From Strigops habroptila (taxonomy: Eukaryota > Chordata > Aves > Psittaciformes > Psittacidae), in NCBI RefSeq assembly GCF_004027225.2, contig NC_044288.2, positions 18,362,744-18,426,743 of the forward strand: a stretch of 64,000 nt of DNA. Direction: 5' to 3'. The translations under genes were made by a program, and so were the position numbers. Below the pieces are notes generated by a model. That model did no database searches, was not told where the DNA came from, and saw nothing but the letters and a program-made list of their open reading frames with translations. Shown in pieces: positions 1 through 12,000 of the stretch (the first letter of the stretch is position 1; each line of letters opens with the position of its first letter).

Positions 1-562
1 GGGATAGGAATGAAAAGGAAAGGTCCAGGCTTTTGGGCCGGGAACAAGGGAGCAGGCCAGTCACCCACTCATGCTAACGACTGCCACCATTAACCTTTGG
101 AGCTTGCTCTTTCAAAGCCCTCTTGTTGGTAACTAGGTAAGCAGCTTTCAATAAACATGCTGGCACCGGCCTGCCTGCCATTCCCTGGCTATAGGTAGCA
201 GAGTGGGTAAAATGCTTCTCCATGGGGAATGGGGTGGGCTCAGCACCCCTGCAGCACTGCCAAGGGCCAGGCTGGCGGAATCTCGGACACTGTCAGCTCA
301 GAGCCAGGATGTACCCACTGCCCAGCTGGAGGGGCTCCCACTCCAAGGGATAAGGTGCAGGAAAGCCCTGTTTCTGATGTGCTCCTGCTTGTTACCAGCT
401 TCCCTGTGCTGGCTGTCACGGCTCCCGTCCCAACCAGGCCTGCAGCTGCACTGCCTCATTTCCCACCGGGAAAGGGGTGAAAACCCTCTTCTCTAAGCTT
501 CATCTCTCCCACTAAGGAGACAAGGAGCCTGTGCCCACATTGGGCAGAAATGGAGCTGGACC
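1..562. other. Intergenic DNA upstream of GRPEL2
   Basis: No coding segment is convincing here; the short open frames have no recognisable content. The only landmark is an AATAAA hexamer at 150-155. In human the gene just upstream on the same strand is AFAP1L1, so this may be the tail of that gene's last exon, but no coding sequence is present to confirm it. Confidence 0.4.
150..155 (+). terminator. Possible poly(A) signal of an upstream plus-strand gene
   Basis: AATAAA on the plus strand about 1 kb before the GRPEL2 start codon. By synteny it could end AFAP1L1. A single hexamer is weak evidence. Confidence 0.25.
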
Positions 563-569
563 ACTACAT

Positions 570-890
570 GCACATCATAGCATCCCAGACTGGTTTGGGT
601 TGGAAAAGACCTTAAAGCTCATCCAGTTCCAACCCCCTGCCACGGGCAGGGACACCTTCCGCTGGAGCAGACTGCTCCAAGCCCCTGTGTCCAACCTGGC
701 CTTGAACACTGCCAGGGATGGGGCAGCCACAGCTTCTCTGGGCACCCTGTGCCAGCGCCTCAGCACCCTCACAGGGAAGAGCTTCTGCCTCAGAGCTCAT
801 CTCAGTATCCCCTCCGGCAGGTTAAAACCATTGCCCCTCGTCCTGTCGCTACAGTCCCCGTTAGACCCCTCCCCACCTCTCCTGCAGTCA
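570..890 (-). repeat. CR1 LINE 3' fragment (copy A)
   Basis: The plus strand begins with CATAGCATCCCAGACTGG and continues through the typical avian CR1 3' region (TGGTTTGGGTTGG, CCACGGGCAGGGACACC, GGCCTTGAACACTGCCAGGG) read from its 3' end, so the element lies on the minus strand. Only the 3' UTR-proximal few hundred bases remain, as is usual for 5'-truncated CR1. It sits just outside the GRPEL2 CpG-rich promoter, in opposite orientation to copy B in intron 1. Confidence 0.9.
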
Positions 891-1146
891 GTTAAACGCA
901 CACTTGGCCAACGTTTTTGGGGGATTAATGTTTATTTACTACGAGCGATGAGAAACGCCATTCCCTCCACCCCGGGTCAGCCTGCTGGCCCGAGCCTCTC
1001 GGTGTTTGCCGACCAAGAGCTGAACCCGCCCCGTTATCACCCCTTACCCCGCAGCCATAGGCGGCGGGAACACCTCACCGCGGACCCGGCCCGGCCCGGC
1101 CCCGCCGCGCTGCCCGGCGGGCCTGGCGGTGCGCGCAGGGGCTGCC

Positions 1147-1158
1147 GGGAGCTGTAGT
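1147..1158 (-). promoter_or_regulatory. ZNF143/STAF-type site
   Basis: The minus strand reads ACTACAGCTCCC, matching the ACTACANNTCCC core of the ZNF143 (STAF) element. Such sites are common in CpG-island promoters of nuclear genes for mitochondrial proteins. It lies about 50 bp before the GRPEL2 ATG. Confidence 0.5.
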
Positions 1159-1208
1159 CGGCGGGCGGTGCCGCTGCGGGGCAGGCAGCAGCGTGGCTCT
1201 GCGGGGCC

Positions 1209-1261
1209 ATGGCCGCCCGCTCCGTGCGGCGGCTCGGCAGCGGCCTCTCGCTCGGCGGCAG
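1209..1261 (+). CDS. GRPEL2: GRPEL2 coding exon 1
   Basis: Encodes 17 residues of Arg-rich, acid-free mitochondrial presequence (MAARSVRRLGSGLSLGG) plus two bases of the next codon. The donor is CAG|GTACGT. Confidence 0.88.
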
Positions 1262-4200
1262 GTACGTGCGGCGGTGCGGGTGCGGGAGCGGCCGCGTCCC
1301 CCCGCTGCCGTTCGCGGCGCTGGGTCCTCCCCGCCCGCGCTGCGAGACGTGGCAGCCCCGGGCCCGGGCCTGACGAGGCGCCCGGCGGGCGTGGAGCGGG
1401 CGCCGGGAGGGCCCCGGACCCCCGGAGGGCTTTGGTTTCCCATCCCCAGGGGCGCGCTGGGCACCCCCGGGACAAAAACGGGCTCGCAATAAGCAGGCTC
1501 TTGCCTGGAAAAGTGACATTTCGAGGAGGAATTCATTCTAATTTCTAGGGAAAGGCGTTTCTGTGGTCACCGAGCCGCGGTGTGAGGGTGTTTCCTGCCG
1601 TTACACGTATCCACGGGTGATTTCTGCGTGTCTTCCTGCCGGACTGAACCATTTATTCATGAATTACACGTTGCATGTGCTCCTCGGGTTTTATCCTCGG
1701 TAGTGATGCAGCGCCTGAGCTTTCAGCGTGTTCTGCATGGATGAGGGAAGAGGATCCCTTTAATTGTGTCAATATTTAGACAGAAAAACAGCGCCCAGTC
1801 TTATTTTTGGACGTGGTGGGCTATGGCTTATAAAAGGGAAATCCATACCAGGTGCTTTGGTTATTGGAGTGACATGTGGGCAGGTGAAAAGAAAAAAGGT
1901 CAAAATGCACGTTAGTTTATTCTAGAGGGGGTTTCCCTTGGAGGAAAAATTGAAAAGACCATTTAAATGCAATAAAATAGTTCTGCAGCACATAATAGAA
2001 GCAGCTGTGTTTGGGACTAGACGTAAAGATGCATGGTGAAAGACATTCCTCTTTTATATGCTCATATATACGTGAAAACTGTTTTGTTCACAAAGTGCGC
2101 ACCAAGTTTGAAGTAGGTGGCTTTGGTGGGAGCTGATCCTTGGAGGGTTGCTTGTTCAGCTTGTTCAGCCTGGGGATTAGAAGGCTCTGGGGGGACCTTA
2201 GAGCAGCTCCAGTGCCTAAAGGGGCTACAAGAAACCTGGAGAGGGGCTTTGGCCAAGGGCCTGTAGGGACAGGCCAAGGGGAATGGCTTTAACCTGCCAG
2301 AGGGGAGATTGAGATGAGATCTCGGGCGGAAGCTCTTCCCTGTGAGGGTGCTGAGGCGCTGGCACAGGGTGCCCAGAGAAGCTGTGGCTGCCCCATCCCT
2401 GGCAGTGTTCAAGGCCAGGTTGGACACAGGGCCTTGGAGCAACCTGCTCTAGTGGAAGGCATCCCTGCCCGTGGCAGGGGTTGGAACTGAATGAGCTTTA
2501 AGGTCTTTTCCAACCCAAACCAGTCTGTGAGTTTATGATTCTATAACTCCCTGCAGTCTGGAGCTTGCTGCCCAGTTTAACACTGTCCTGTGTGAAGGTG
2601 CGGTTCTGTTCTCCAGCTCCATGGGAGAGGAATCCACAGTTAATCTCTGGTATCCCTGATGAAACAAAGCGCAGTAATGGGGGGTAGTTAGGAGATTTCC
2701 TTCCAAAGCAAGCTCATCAGAGTTAAACCACTGCTAATGCAGATGCTTCTGTGTGTCGTTGCACTTGTATGCTTTGTCATGCTAATTTGGGAGGAGGAGG
2801 GAGTGTTTAAGGAGAGGTGGGGTGGGACCCTTGTGTTCAGAGGGAACACGACAGAGTCTTGGAATGTTTCCACATCGTGCTTGTGATACTGTTGTTCTGG
2901 CCACAGAGAGCTGTTCTCATCCTTTAAATTCTGATCTTTAAGGACAGTTGGCTTAAACCATATGGCTACAGTCACCTTCTCTGCTACATCTGTCTATCTG
3001 GCTTTCTGTGACATCACTTTGTAAATCTTTTTGTATCACCACCTTACTTGTATAATCCCTTCACATGCTCTGGGACTTCCATGTGTCTGTCACTTTAGGA
3101 TGTGTTAACTTCCTCCAGTGGGATTTCTGCCTATTTTTAGGGCAGTTGTGATCAAGACCGTGTTTCGAAGATGGAGCACAGTGCTGTGGACAGACTATAG
3201 ATAGCACTTGCCCATTTTAGTGGCAAGGAAGATGTAAATTGAGCAGCATTTTCAATTCTGCACAATAAGAATTCCCTTCGGAGTCAGTCCGTGGTTCTTG
3301 TGTCCTGCCTACAACTTTTAAGCCGGCTCGTCTGAGCAGCACGCGAGGCATGGGGCATGTCACTGCATGGGGGAGTGCTCTGTGGCTTGGTTTCAGGAGC
3401 TGGAGAAAGGAGTCCATGCAGGCTGCTCTCCGCTCCACGTAGGCAGGTCCCTGCTGCTGAGGCACCAGCTCATTCCTGCCCCTCTCCTACACACCAAAAC
3501 ACACCCATTTGAGTAGTGTAAATCACTTGCAAAGGGAAATGACTCACCTTTGCTTCTTGGATGCAAGAGTTAACTCATTTGTGTAGCTTTTTTAAGGCAT
3601 GGGAGTCTAACCTGTGAGGTGCCTGCCAAGGCTGCTTCCTCAGCTGCATTTCAGGTTCCTTGGTTCATCTGTAGCGCGGCTAATTTCCATCCCTGCAGCT
3701 CCTTAAGTGAAAGGTGAGATGATAAAGGACGAAGCTTGTAGTTGGTGCTTACCACAGACACACCTTTCGTTTACAGTAGAAGCTTTGCAGTTGTTTAAAG
3801 CTTCGTGGATTGATTTTGAAGCCTCGGTGAAGGGCGTCCTCTGTCCTCACCTCCAGTTTAGTCTGCTTTCTGTAGCTGAGAAAAAGTGCTGTGTTAACCA
3901 GTCAACACACGAATCTTAGAAATCATTCTAGATGGGGTCTTGGGCCTCAAACTGATCTCTGCTACCAGGGGTAAAATGTGAGGTTTTCTTCTGTGTTGGC
4001 ATTCCTGAAACCCAGAACTGCAGCGGCTGGGCAGCTCTTTGAGAAAAGCCTAGTGACAGCCCCTTGCCTGGGTCTTTAAAGATTAAGTGAGAGGAACATC
4101 TTGTTCTAGAGCAAGTGTAGGTAGCAGAAGCACTTTCAGACTCGTATTTGGCATGCAGTGTGCTGAAAAGGAGCGGGTTTGACATACAGATCGTGTGTTA

Positions 4201-7200
4201 AGTACCCACTTAATAAAAAAATCATATGCAAATGCCTTCAGTTGGGAAAAAGGAAGTTTGTCATTAGCGTTGTGGGTATTTAGCAACCTTGTACTGAAGA
4301 TACAATGAGGCAACATCTGGGCTGTTAAACACGGAGTGGTAGGAGATGCTTGGGCACATATAAACCTCTTAAACTGTGCTTTGGTCATAGAGCCCTGGCT
4401 GCCACCCAAAGGGGGACACCTCGTCCCTTCCCCATATTCTCCCTCCCACATCTCTGCAGGCTTCATGTCTTTGTTTTCTCTTTTGTACTGGCACTTGCAC
4501 TCATCTGATCTGTCAGCAAACCTATTCAGGGACACAGACAGAAAAGTCTTTTTGTTTTGTAGGGTTAGTTTACAGCTGGTTTAACTCCCTGCAGCTTCAT
4601 TCCGCACAGCTCCAGCACTGGAATAAGGGGAGCTAAAACCTGTCCCTCCCAGTTGCTGCTGTAAGCTCAGCTTAGCTGGACTGCTGAACAACACTTGGGT
4701 CTTATGACCCGTTTGATAGACCCAGAAACAAATGCTGGGCACTTCTGTGTCACTGTACCTGAGCAATATAAGCCTTGCTGAAAAGTAAGAAAGCTTTTAA
4801 TGGTGCAGGCCTGGTAATGTGAACTCACTGTGTTGATTCAGGGCCTGAATTAGCATCTCTGGGCAGTGTTGAATTGTGCTGTATAAACACACAAGTTTGA
4901 GTTGGTGCCAGCGCAGTGATTTCTGTGCCACGCTGCATTTCACTCATTAGATGTGCACTTAGTATATGCAAACCCCCTCTATTAATGGGGATGTCGAAAG
5001 CCCTGCTCGGAGGAAGAGCTCAGGCGTTCCCAAAAAAGGAGACACCCTTCCTTGTTATGTGTACACTGAAGTGTTTCCTGAATGGAGCTGGTTTGGAAGG
5101 AAATTGAACTTTCTTCTGCAGACTGTAAGTCATGAGAGGGGAGGTGGGCTGAGGCTTCGGTCTCATGCTGGCAAGAAGGGGTCCTGTCTAGGTCTTTTTG
5201 TAAAAGCAAGAGGTGTAGGAGGGGGGGTGAAAACACTTGGTTTCACTCTGGCAGTGACAGCGTTGTTACTGCAGGTGAAGGACTTTCTGGAACAGAACAG
5301 AATGAAGTGAGAAATACTTCCTGTATTTTTCAAAGTGCCTAGCGTGCTGGATTTGATCATCTTCCGACCAAGCTGTTTTCAGCCAGGCTTCTATTATCCA
5401 GTTTTTGGGAAACCTGTGGGGTTGTTACCGAATAGAACAGGCTGCTAAGCACCTAGGTGGTGTTCGTACAGCTCAGCGCAATTATCCGCCTCTGTGGTGG
5501 CTTCATCATCTCATCTGCAAGTTGTGGAGTCAGCTCCTGGGTGAGCTCCACCTGCTGTACCAGCACGAACCACAGACAAGTGTGCTTTTTAGATGAAAAG
5601 CATCCTTGGGATGAAAAAGTCATTGCAGATAAGGTAGGCTTCAGCACTTGAGGCTCGGGCTTGTTTTGGGTTGGTTTTTTTGCCTTTGGGGCTTCATTGC
5701 CAGTAGAGATATAAACAGGTGAAGTGCTTAGAACTGTGGGAGAATATTAGGGACAACTTTCAGTTGGCATGTTCAGTCCCTTTTCCAGAGCTGATGGAGC
5801 TGTGAAGGTATTGGTAGAAGGCTCCAGAATATTTGGGATGTACACAACTTGGTCATGGCTCTGACAGTTCTCTTTGATTTCTTAACTGCAGTTGGTGTGG
5901 AAGCTGGGTTCAATCTTGCAAGTGCTACTTTGCAAGAAGAACTGATTGGCAAAAGCTTCAAACTCTCTTTCTCTTTACTCAATAGGAGGAAAACTGAATA
6001 CACCAAATACTATGCCTGTCCGGGTTTTTCTCCATGACTGTAAAACCAATTTTATACTGCTCAGCTCCTTTTCAATTCTACCTTGCAAAACCATTTCTGA
6101 AGTTTGCCATTCAGTATTGACCACCTGTACTGGGGGGTCAGCAAAAATGCAACCCACAACTTATTTTCCTGTGAAAATGTGGCTCTTTTCAAGGTATGTC
6201 AAAGAAGTGTTCTGCCTCTGTAGTGACATGTGAGTCTAAAATAAAAGAATTGTTCAAAACATCTTTTTGTGTTTCTCTGCTGGTTGTCTGTGTTTACTGA
6301 AAAGAGCTAAAATTTCAGCTAGAATCCTCTGTGCCTTTTTTAAGAGAGCTGCTTTTAGTAATGACACTAGACTCGAACTCTTGTTGAGCCTGTTGTTACT
6401 TAACTTTCCTTCTTTGTCATTAGTTTGTGTTTCAGGGGCTGCCCCCGTGTTTTCAGCACTGCAGCTCAGCAGAGAAGTACAGGAGACGAGTGTGGCCCAG
6501 AAGATCCCCATGATGAGCCCAAGCACCCCCTTTCTGACTGTGCCATAAAGCACAAAGCCATCAAATTGGAAGAACAAGTCCGGGATTTAACTGTGAGTAT
6601 GCTGCTGGTGGCATCATGTCTTTCACTGAGCCCCCTTGACTTGGTCTGTCTTTCACACCTACCTTCTTCTGTAAGCCCTATAGCATGTACACAACGCCAC
6701 TGTGCTGTGGCAGCCTTCAAAGCAGCTGTGCTGTAAGTGTGAGAGGGTGCACTGTGAAAGTACAGTCTGCCTTCCCCGGAAACACCATCTGTCAGTGGTC
6801 CCTAGGAGCAAGACACTGATGGTATGATCTTGACAGGCAAAGCTGTTTGTTGGAGATGGTCTGGTCAATTCTTTCACAGCATTGTACAGAGGGAATGGCA
6901 GTAGCTTCGTCCTCATTAGATCACATATGGTGTTGCACCAGATACAGATGATGTGAGAAGGAGAGTCCTCTTCAGTGACAGTGGTGTGGTGGAAATGGTG
7001 GGGATCATGTTAATAGGGACTTTGAAGAACAGATGTGACAGAGGATTAAATACCGCAGCACCAGGCAACTCTGGAGATAATCACCCTGAGAATACTACTG
7101 CACCAAGCGATAAATCAGCCGTTTGTGGAGCTGTTGCTGAGACCACCAATGCCTGCTAGAGGAGGGAGTGTCTCAATAGCTGCAGTGAGTCACGCAAAAA

Positions 7201-9257
7201 GCAGCAGCCTGACACTGTGATGTTCAGTTGAGCTGCACCCCAAATGCTTCTGGCCTTCACTTGGGTCTTTTGAGGGAGTTGCAGTTGTGCTGACGAATCG
7301 GGAGAGGGACTTGGGTTTGCATGTAATGAAAACGAGGAGCCCAGCACAACCTTCTGATGTGAAGTGGGCTCTATTTAAAGCTTAAGGGGTTGCCAACTGT
7401 CAGGAAATGGGTTTTATCTCTTTGTTTGATGTGTGGTATCACACATGTGTGTATCTCTTTGTGATGGTGGTTACAGGAGCGATACCGGAAGGCTTTGGCA
7501 GATTCTGAGAACGTCCGGAGGAGAACACAGAAGTTTGTGGAAGATGCCAAGCTCTTTGGTAAGTGAAAAGGGGCAGAGCTCTGTTTCCTGCAGTATCCTG
7601 TCTGTCTGAGCATAAAGTGCTGATCAGCGGTGTTTCTCTCCCCCTGTCCTGCCCTCAGTCATTGTAAAGTCTGGCATGACGTTTGGCCGGGACTCTTGGT
7701 ATCTGGGCTTGCTCACTTTTTTCTCCTGTGTGTCCAGCGGTGTCCTATCAGGTTTACCTCAGGGACTGCTCTGTGATTTTTTATTTGTTAAATAAAATAG
7801 GCCCAGTGCAGTTGAATGCCGTTCTCCTGACTTGGTTGAAATTACAGGCTCTTCTGCATGCCGAGAATTGGCTCTGGCAGGGTGTGTGACATACTCTTAG
7901 CTGTGTTATCAGGTTGTGGTCTCCTTTACCATATTAACAGCTTCTTCTCTTCTGCCTTAGCTTTTAGGAGGTAGATCCTGCCTGGGACAAAGGTTGTAAA
8001 TTCCTAGATCAGATGTTCCTTAAAACTTCTCTCAAATATTTTAGCATTAGTGAAGATAACTGCATTTGTAGCTTTAGCAACGTAAATGATTCTATGAGAT
8101 GGTTGGTAATCGGTCTCCTGTCTGCTCCTTTGTTGCTTCTCCTTCATGCTTCTTTGTTCTGTGCATGTTTGAACATGTATGTACAACCACAGACAGAACC
8201 TAACTATTGTTTCTCTATTTTCCTAACGTGTCTTTCCAGTAAGTTAGTTACAGCATCTATATAACTGAGGGAGGCTGGTTGTCCTGACATTTCTGCACTG
8301 TGTACTGCACCGCTTCTGGGGATGTATACAATCTAACCCCTTCTTGCTAATGAAAAAGACGGCATGACTTTTCATGACCAACCCAAGGACCATTCTGTCC
8401 AGCCTTCCACAGTGGTTTTAACTTATAAACAAAATTGTGGTTATACTTTTGAATGGTCATATATTATTTTTACTTCCCCCCATTGTGTTTGTTCCACATG
8501 TGCACGGGCATTTGTGTGAGTTGCTTGGCAAAACATTTATGTCTGTGGGACTGTATGAGAGGGTGTGGAACAGTGTCCTAAATGACAAGTTTTAATTGCA
8601 AGAACTTCTTGGAGTGAAATACTAATGCTCTGCTTTGTCAGGTATACTATATATGTGTGTGTGTGTGTATGGATGTACCTTTCCTGCACACACCTTGATC
8701 TGGGAGGTCTTGGTCACTACCCATGTAATGTTAAGGCTTTGGCTACAAGATGCAGAAGACACTGTCTGCTCTTGCTGAAGTAGCAGTGCAATTAGCAGCT
8801 TTAAGGGTGCTTTCAAACCGCTGTGACTTTGCGCCTGTCATTAGTGCTGTAGCTCTGTATGTTCTACCCTTCATTTACTTCTTGCTTCTTTGTGCCCGTA
8901 GGGATCCAGAGTTTCTGCAGAGACCTTGTGGAGGTAGCAGATATCTTGGAGAAGACCACCGAGAGCGCCGCAGAAGAAGCAGAGCCTAGTAATCCAAACC
9001 CAACCCTGAAGAAAATCTATGAAGGTCTCTCTCTCATAGAGGCCAAATTGCAAAGTGTATTTGCCAAACATGGCCTTCAGAAGATGAACCCTGTTGGTGG
9101 CAGATACGATCCGTACGACCATGAAATAGTGTGCCATGTGCCAGCGGAGGGAATGCAGCCGGGCACGATAGCGCTGGTGACTCAGGATGGGTATAAACTC
9201 CATGGTCGCACCATCAGACACGCACTCGTTGGCGTGGCAGTAGAGTCGCAGGAATGA
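1209..9257 (+). CDS. GRPEL2: GrpE-like protein 2, mitochondrial (complete, 4 coding exons)
   Basis: Nucleotide exchange factor for mitochondrial HSP70 (mortalin, HSPA9) in the matrix, where it releases ADP so that import and folding cycles proceed. Coding exons are 1209-1261, 6436-6592, 7477-7558 and 8902-9257; all junctions are GT-AG and frame-consistent, giving 215 residues (human about 225). Residues 1-26 form an Arg-rich presequence, 55-115 the GrpE coiled-coil region, and the C-terminal part the beta-wing domain with NPVGGRYDPYDHE and a GYKLHGRTIR block. VEVADILEKTTES and the C-terminal VAVESQE favour GRPEL2 over GRPEL1. The start is chosen for its GGGGCCATGGCC context. The residue aligned with human Cys87, the oxidative dimerisation cysteine, is Ser80. 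Intron 1 (5.2 kb) holds CR1 copy B; introns 2 and 3 (0.9 and 1.3 kb) show nothing notable. Confidence 0.93.
1262..6435 (+). other. GRPEL2 intron 1
   Basis: 5.2 kb intron. Apart from CR1 copy B it holds unique AT-moderate sequence. No open frame shows protein family features, and I see no additional exon with credible splice sites. Confidence 0.7.
2150..2547 (+). repeat. CR1 LINE 3' fragment (copy B)
   Basis: The sense 3' end of CR1 on the plus strand: CAGCCTGGGGATTAGAAGG, the GCCCAGAGAAGCTGTGG block, CCAACCCAAACCAGTCTG and the terminal ATGATTCTATAAC, which corresponds to the ATTCTATGATTCT tail of CR1. Inside GRPEL2 intron 1 and in opposite orientation to copy A. Confidence 0.92.
6436..6592 (+). 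CDS. GRPEL2: GRPEL2 coding exon 2
   Basis: Acceptor TTTCAG|G and donor ACT|GTGAGT. Encodes residues 18-70: the end of the presequence (FSTAAQQ), an acidic linker with DECGPEDPHDEP, and the start of the coiled coil (AIKLEEQVRDLT). Confidence 0.92.
7477..7558 (+). CDS. GRPEL2: GRPEL2 coding exon 3
   Basis: Acceptor TTACAG|GAG and donor TTTG|GTAAGT. Encodes ERYRKALADSENVRRRTQ and VEDAKLF, the long GrpE helix. Ser80 (codon TCT at 7504-7506) replaces the cysteine of mammalian GRPEL2. Confidence 0.93.
8902..9257 (+). CDS. GRPEL2: GRPEL2 coding exon 4 (terminal)
   Basis: Acceptor CCCGTAG|GG; the exon runs to TGA at 9255-9257. Encodes residues 98-215, including the second helix, the four-helix region and the beta-domain that contacts the HSP70 nucleotide-binding domain. 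Confidence 0.95.
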
Positions 9258-9634
9258 CGTGGGCTTGCCCACCAGCATCTGGGACCTTGCTGGGCTGAGG
9301 ATCCCTCAGTGCTCAGTCACAACTGCAGCTGCATGTCTTTACTTATTTATTAAGCTAGGTTTGTATTGTATGTTGGCTTCTTTATAATGTGTGCAGTCAT
9401 TTTGGCATTCATTCTAAGGTACTTGTATATTTAATAATCCTTTTTGGAGGATGTGGAGTAAGTAGTATTAGGAGTCCTGCTATTCGTCAGAAACATGGCA
9501 CTGTAGCCTCTTTCTCCATTGCTTATTTCTCCATTAAGACTTGTATGGGGAAGAGGGGAGATACAGGAGAGAAAGGGAATTCTCTGAGAGCGAAGGAATC
9601 TTGTCTCCCAGCTCCATCTCTGAGACAGACTCCT

Positions 9635-9800
9635 GCAGTGGCCTTCAGGAAAGTCACTTCTCTGCCTCAGTTTTCCTATCTGTATTAAGGGAATATAATA
9701 ATACTTACTGACCTACCTCACAGGGATGTGGTGGGGCTCTTTCTTTGCAAAGCACTCAGAAGAGAAAAAGCCCAAAGGGCTGAGTATTATTATCAGGCTG
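9635..9800 (+). repeat. MIR SINE fragment in the GRPEL2 3'UTR
   Basis: AGTCACTTCTCTGCCTCAG followed by TTTTCCTATCTGTATTAAGG, AATAATACTTACTGACCTAC and GCAAAGCACTCAGAAG follows the MIR core and tail order (GGCAAGTTACTTAACCTC.., CCTCAGTTTCC.., CTACCTCA.., AAAGCGCTTAGAAC..). An ancient amniote tRNA-derived SINE, here in sense orientation. Confidence 0.8.
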
Positions 9801-11904
9801 GTTTTGGTGTCTTCCCTTGTCCCCAGACCCCTCGGGTGGGGATGAGGATGATCCCTTCAAATGACATTTAGGGGCAACTTTTTCTTATGTCACTTCAGGA
9901 AAAGAATCCTGAATTAATGAAATCTCTGTTGTACTACAGTTGAATAGGGATGAGGTTTTGAAGAGAATTCAGTTGTTAGGTCAGACCAACATGTTAATAT
10001 TTGTTCTCCAGGTAAAATTTCAGCTTACCTCCTTGTTCCTAAAGGTGAAACAGGGAATAGTGGTTCTTAGTGAAGCCAGGAAACTGTTCTCAAATCTCTT
10101 TCTCCAACCAAAACCTGTATTTTAGAGGAGAGTAATTTCTCTTCCCTGATAGGTATTTGTGCAGCGTTCAAGCATGATAAACTATATGCTCTTTGTTGCA
10201 GCTGCTGGCAAAATGGAGATGTGCCCTTAAGCAGGAAATCTGGACTGTTTTATTTTCTCAGCTCTCCAATAATGGTACTCGGATAACACTAACTTCCAGT
10301 TCACATTCAGACTCTACTTTTGCGTGGTCGCAGTAAATATTAAACCTTTGGGGTTTTGATGCAAGGAGAAAAATCTTTTCTACTAAAAGTCTCAAGTGCC
10401 CTTGAACCAATTTTAGCAGCAGTGACAAGAAAGCAAGAGAAGCAGAAGGCTGAGGAAGTGAAAGCTGACCTCAAGCCATCCTCTTAGTTGGAGGCATGTT
10501 GTTGTCACAGCATGGCATATGTATTTCCCAGTGGTCCTTTTGCCTGGGAGTCCATTTGTCTCAGCTGAACGGCTGCAGTCACTGAGTAAGATCAGAATTT
10601 AACCCTTTACAGAGCAGCAAGCAGTATAATGACAGAAGAGTTTTATAAAACCAGCTTGTGATCTGCACAACGCAAAGCTAAGGCAGGAATGGTTGTTCTC
10701 AGGTTGGTCCTTACTGATTCATTAATTCCTGCCATTTTATTTGCTGGAATTGGATCCATGGCCTGACAGTTATTTGATATCCACTTCCAAAAGCTCTTCA
10801 CTTATGGTGGATCCCATCACTGGTTTGGAAGAAAGCTTATTCTTCTCCCATTCCTTTGCAGGCTTCAGTTGCATAATCCTTTTGTGGTGGGCTTCAAGAT
10901 TACCACAGCCTTCACTAAGCAGCTATCGACAGTCTTTCTTGTGGGGAGATTGTGTGCAGCTGGATGGCTGTCATTCCAGAAATACAAGGAAGATGCATGT
11001 TTTTAATATGCTCCATGCACGCTACTTTAGTGACAGCTCTATGCGGGTGACTTGGTAGTAGGTACATTTGAAGTGCAGTTTTCTGCTGCTGAGTAGTTAG
11101 GTTTTCAGGCAGGTACTTGTGATTTCAACCCTGAAACAGTGCTTCATGGCAGCATCAGATCATTTTGGACTAACCTCTTGTTCAGTGCTCCTGTTGTATC
11201 ATGTTGTTGGAAATCTCAGAGGTATGCAGGACTTGCTGTTCATTGTTCTGCTGATCTGCATGCTGACTGGGCCACCAGCTTATGCTGTTACCCAAGACAA
11301 AGAGCAGGTAAAATATGAGACGTGGCAATGCAAGACTTGCTGTTCTGCCTCGAGACTGTCTGCAGCCTGTTTGAGGAAACTGTCTTCAGCTGGAAGGAGC
11401 AGTCAGGTTCTCTGCTGCTTCTTCAGCTTCCGCGGTATCAGCTGAGTCTTTTTGCAATACGAGGGGAGATCTGGTTATGGAAACTTAACTTTGAATGTGA
11501 AACTTTATTTCCAAGGGACTAAACAAAAGCAAAGGCATTTTATACAACAGGTAGTTTTCTGTCATAGCAAGGCTGCAGCTTACCTGAGCCAGATTTAAAA
11601 GTAGTGTGTGACCAGAAGTGATGGGATCCAAATTCTCTTGAAACTGACCCTCGGAGCCACTTGACTGTGAAAGTATTCCATGGTTACTTGGTCCACCTTC
11701 GGAGTATTTGGCAACCTTCCTGCCTTCTCAGCTCGTATTCACCCGTTTTTGCCTTAAAGAAATACCCTTAAATGCACTCCAGACCTTCTGTCTGTACTAA
11801 GAGGTTATTGATTCAGCTTGTGTATGTGGGATCTGCTTTCACTGAGGCACTGCTGTGTGGCTAGAACAGGAATCTGAGGGATCCAGTTCCTGTGCAGTCT
11901 TTGT

Positions 11905-12000
11905 CACCTTCCTGCGGGCCCTGTGTAATTTTGGGCTAGTTATTTCCCCTTATTTCTTTCTTTTTCAATCTATGAAACTTCTGCAGGATCTTACCAGGCC
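11905..12000 (+). repeat. Degenerate MIR-like fragment
   Basis: CTGTGTAATTTTGGGCTAG and TTATTTCCCC followed by a pyrimidine run and CAATCTATGAAAC resembles the MIR core CTGTGTGACCTTGGGCAAG...CATCTGTAAAAT, heavily diverged. Same orientation as the MIR copy at 9.7 kb. Confidence 0.45.

Larger units (their letters stand above)
1040..1460 (+). promoter_or_regulatory. GRPEL2: CpG-rich promoter of GRPEL2
   Basis: A dense run of CpG dinucleotides surrounds the start codon and the first splice donor, with no TATA box in the usual place. This is the normal promoter type for a housekeeping mitochondrial gene. The open frames crossing it on both strands are products of composition. Confidence 0.7.
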
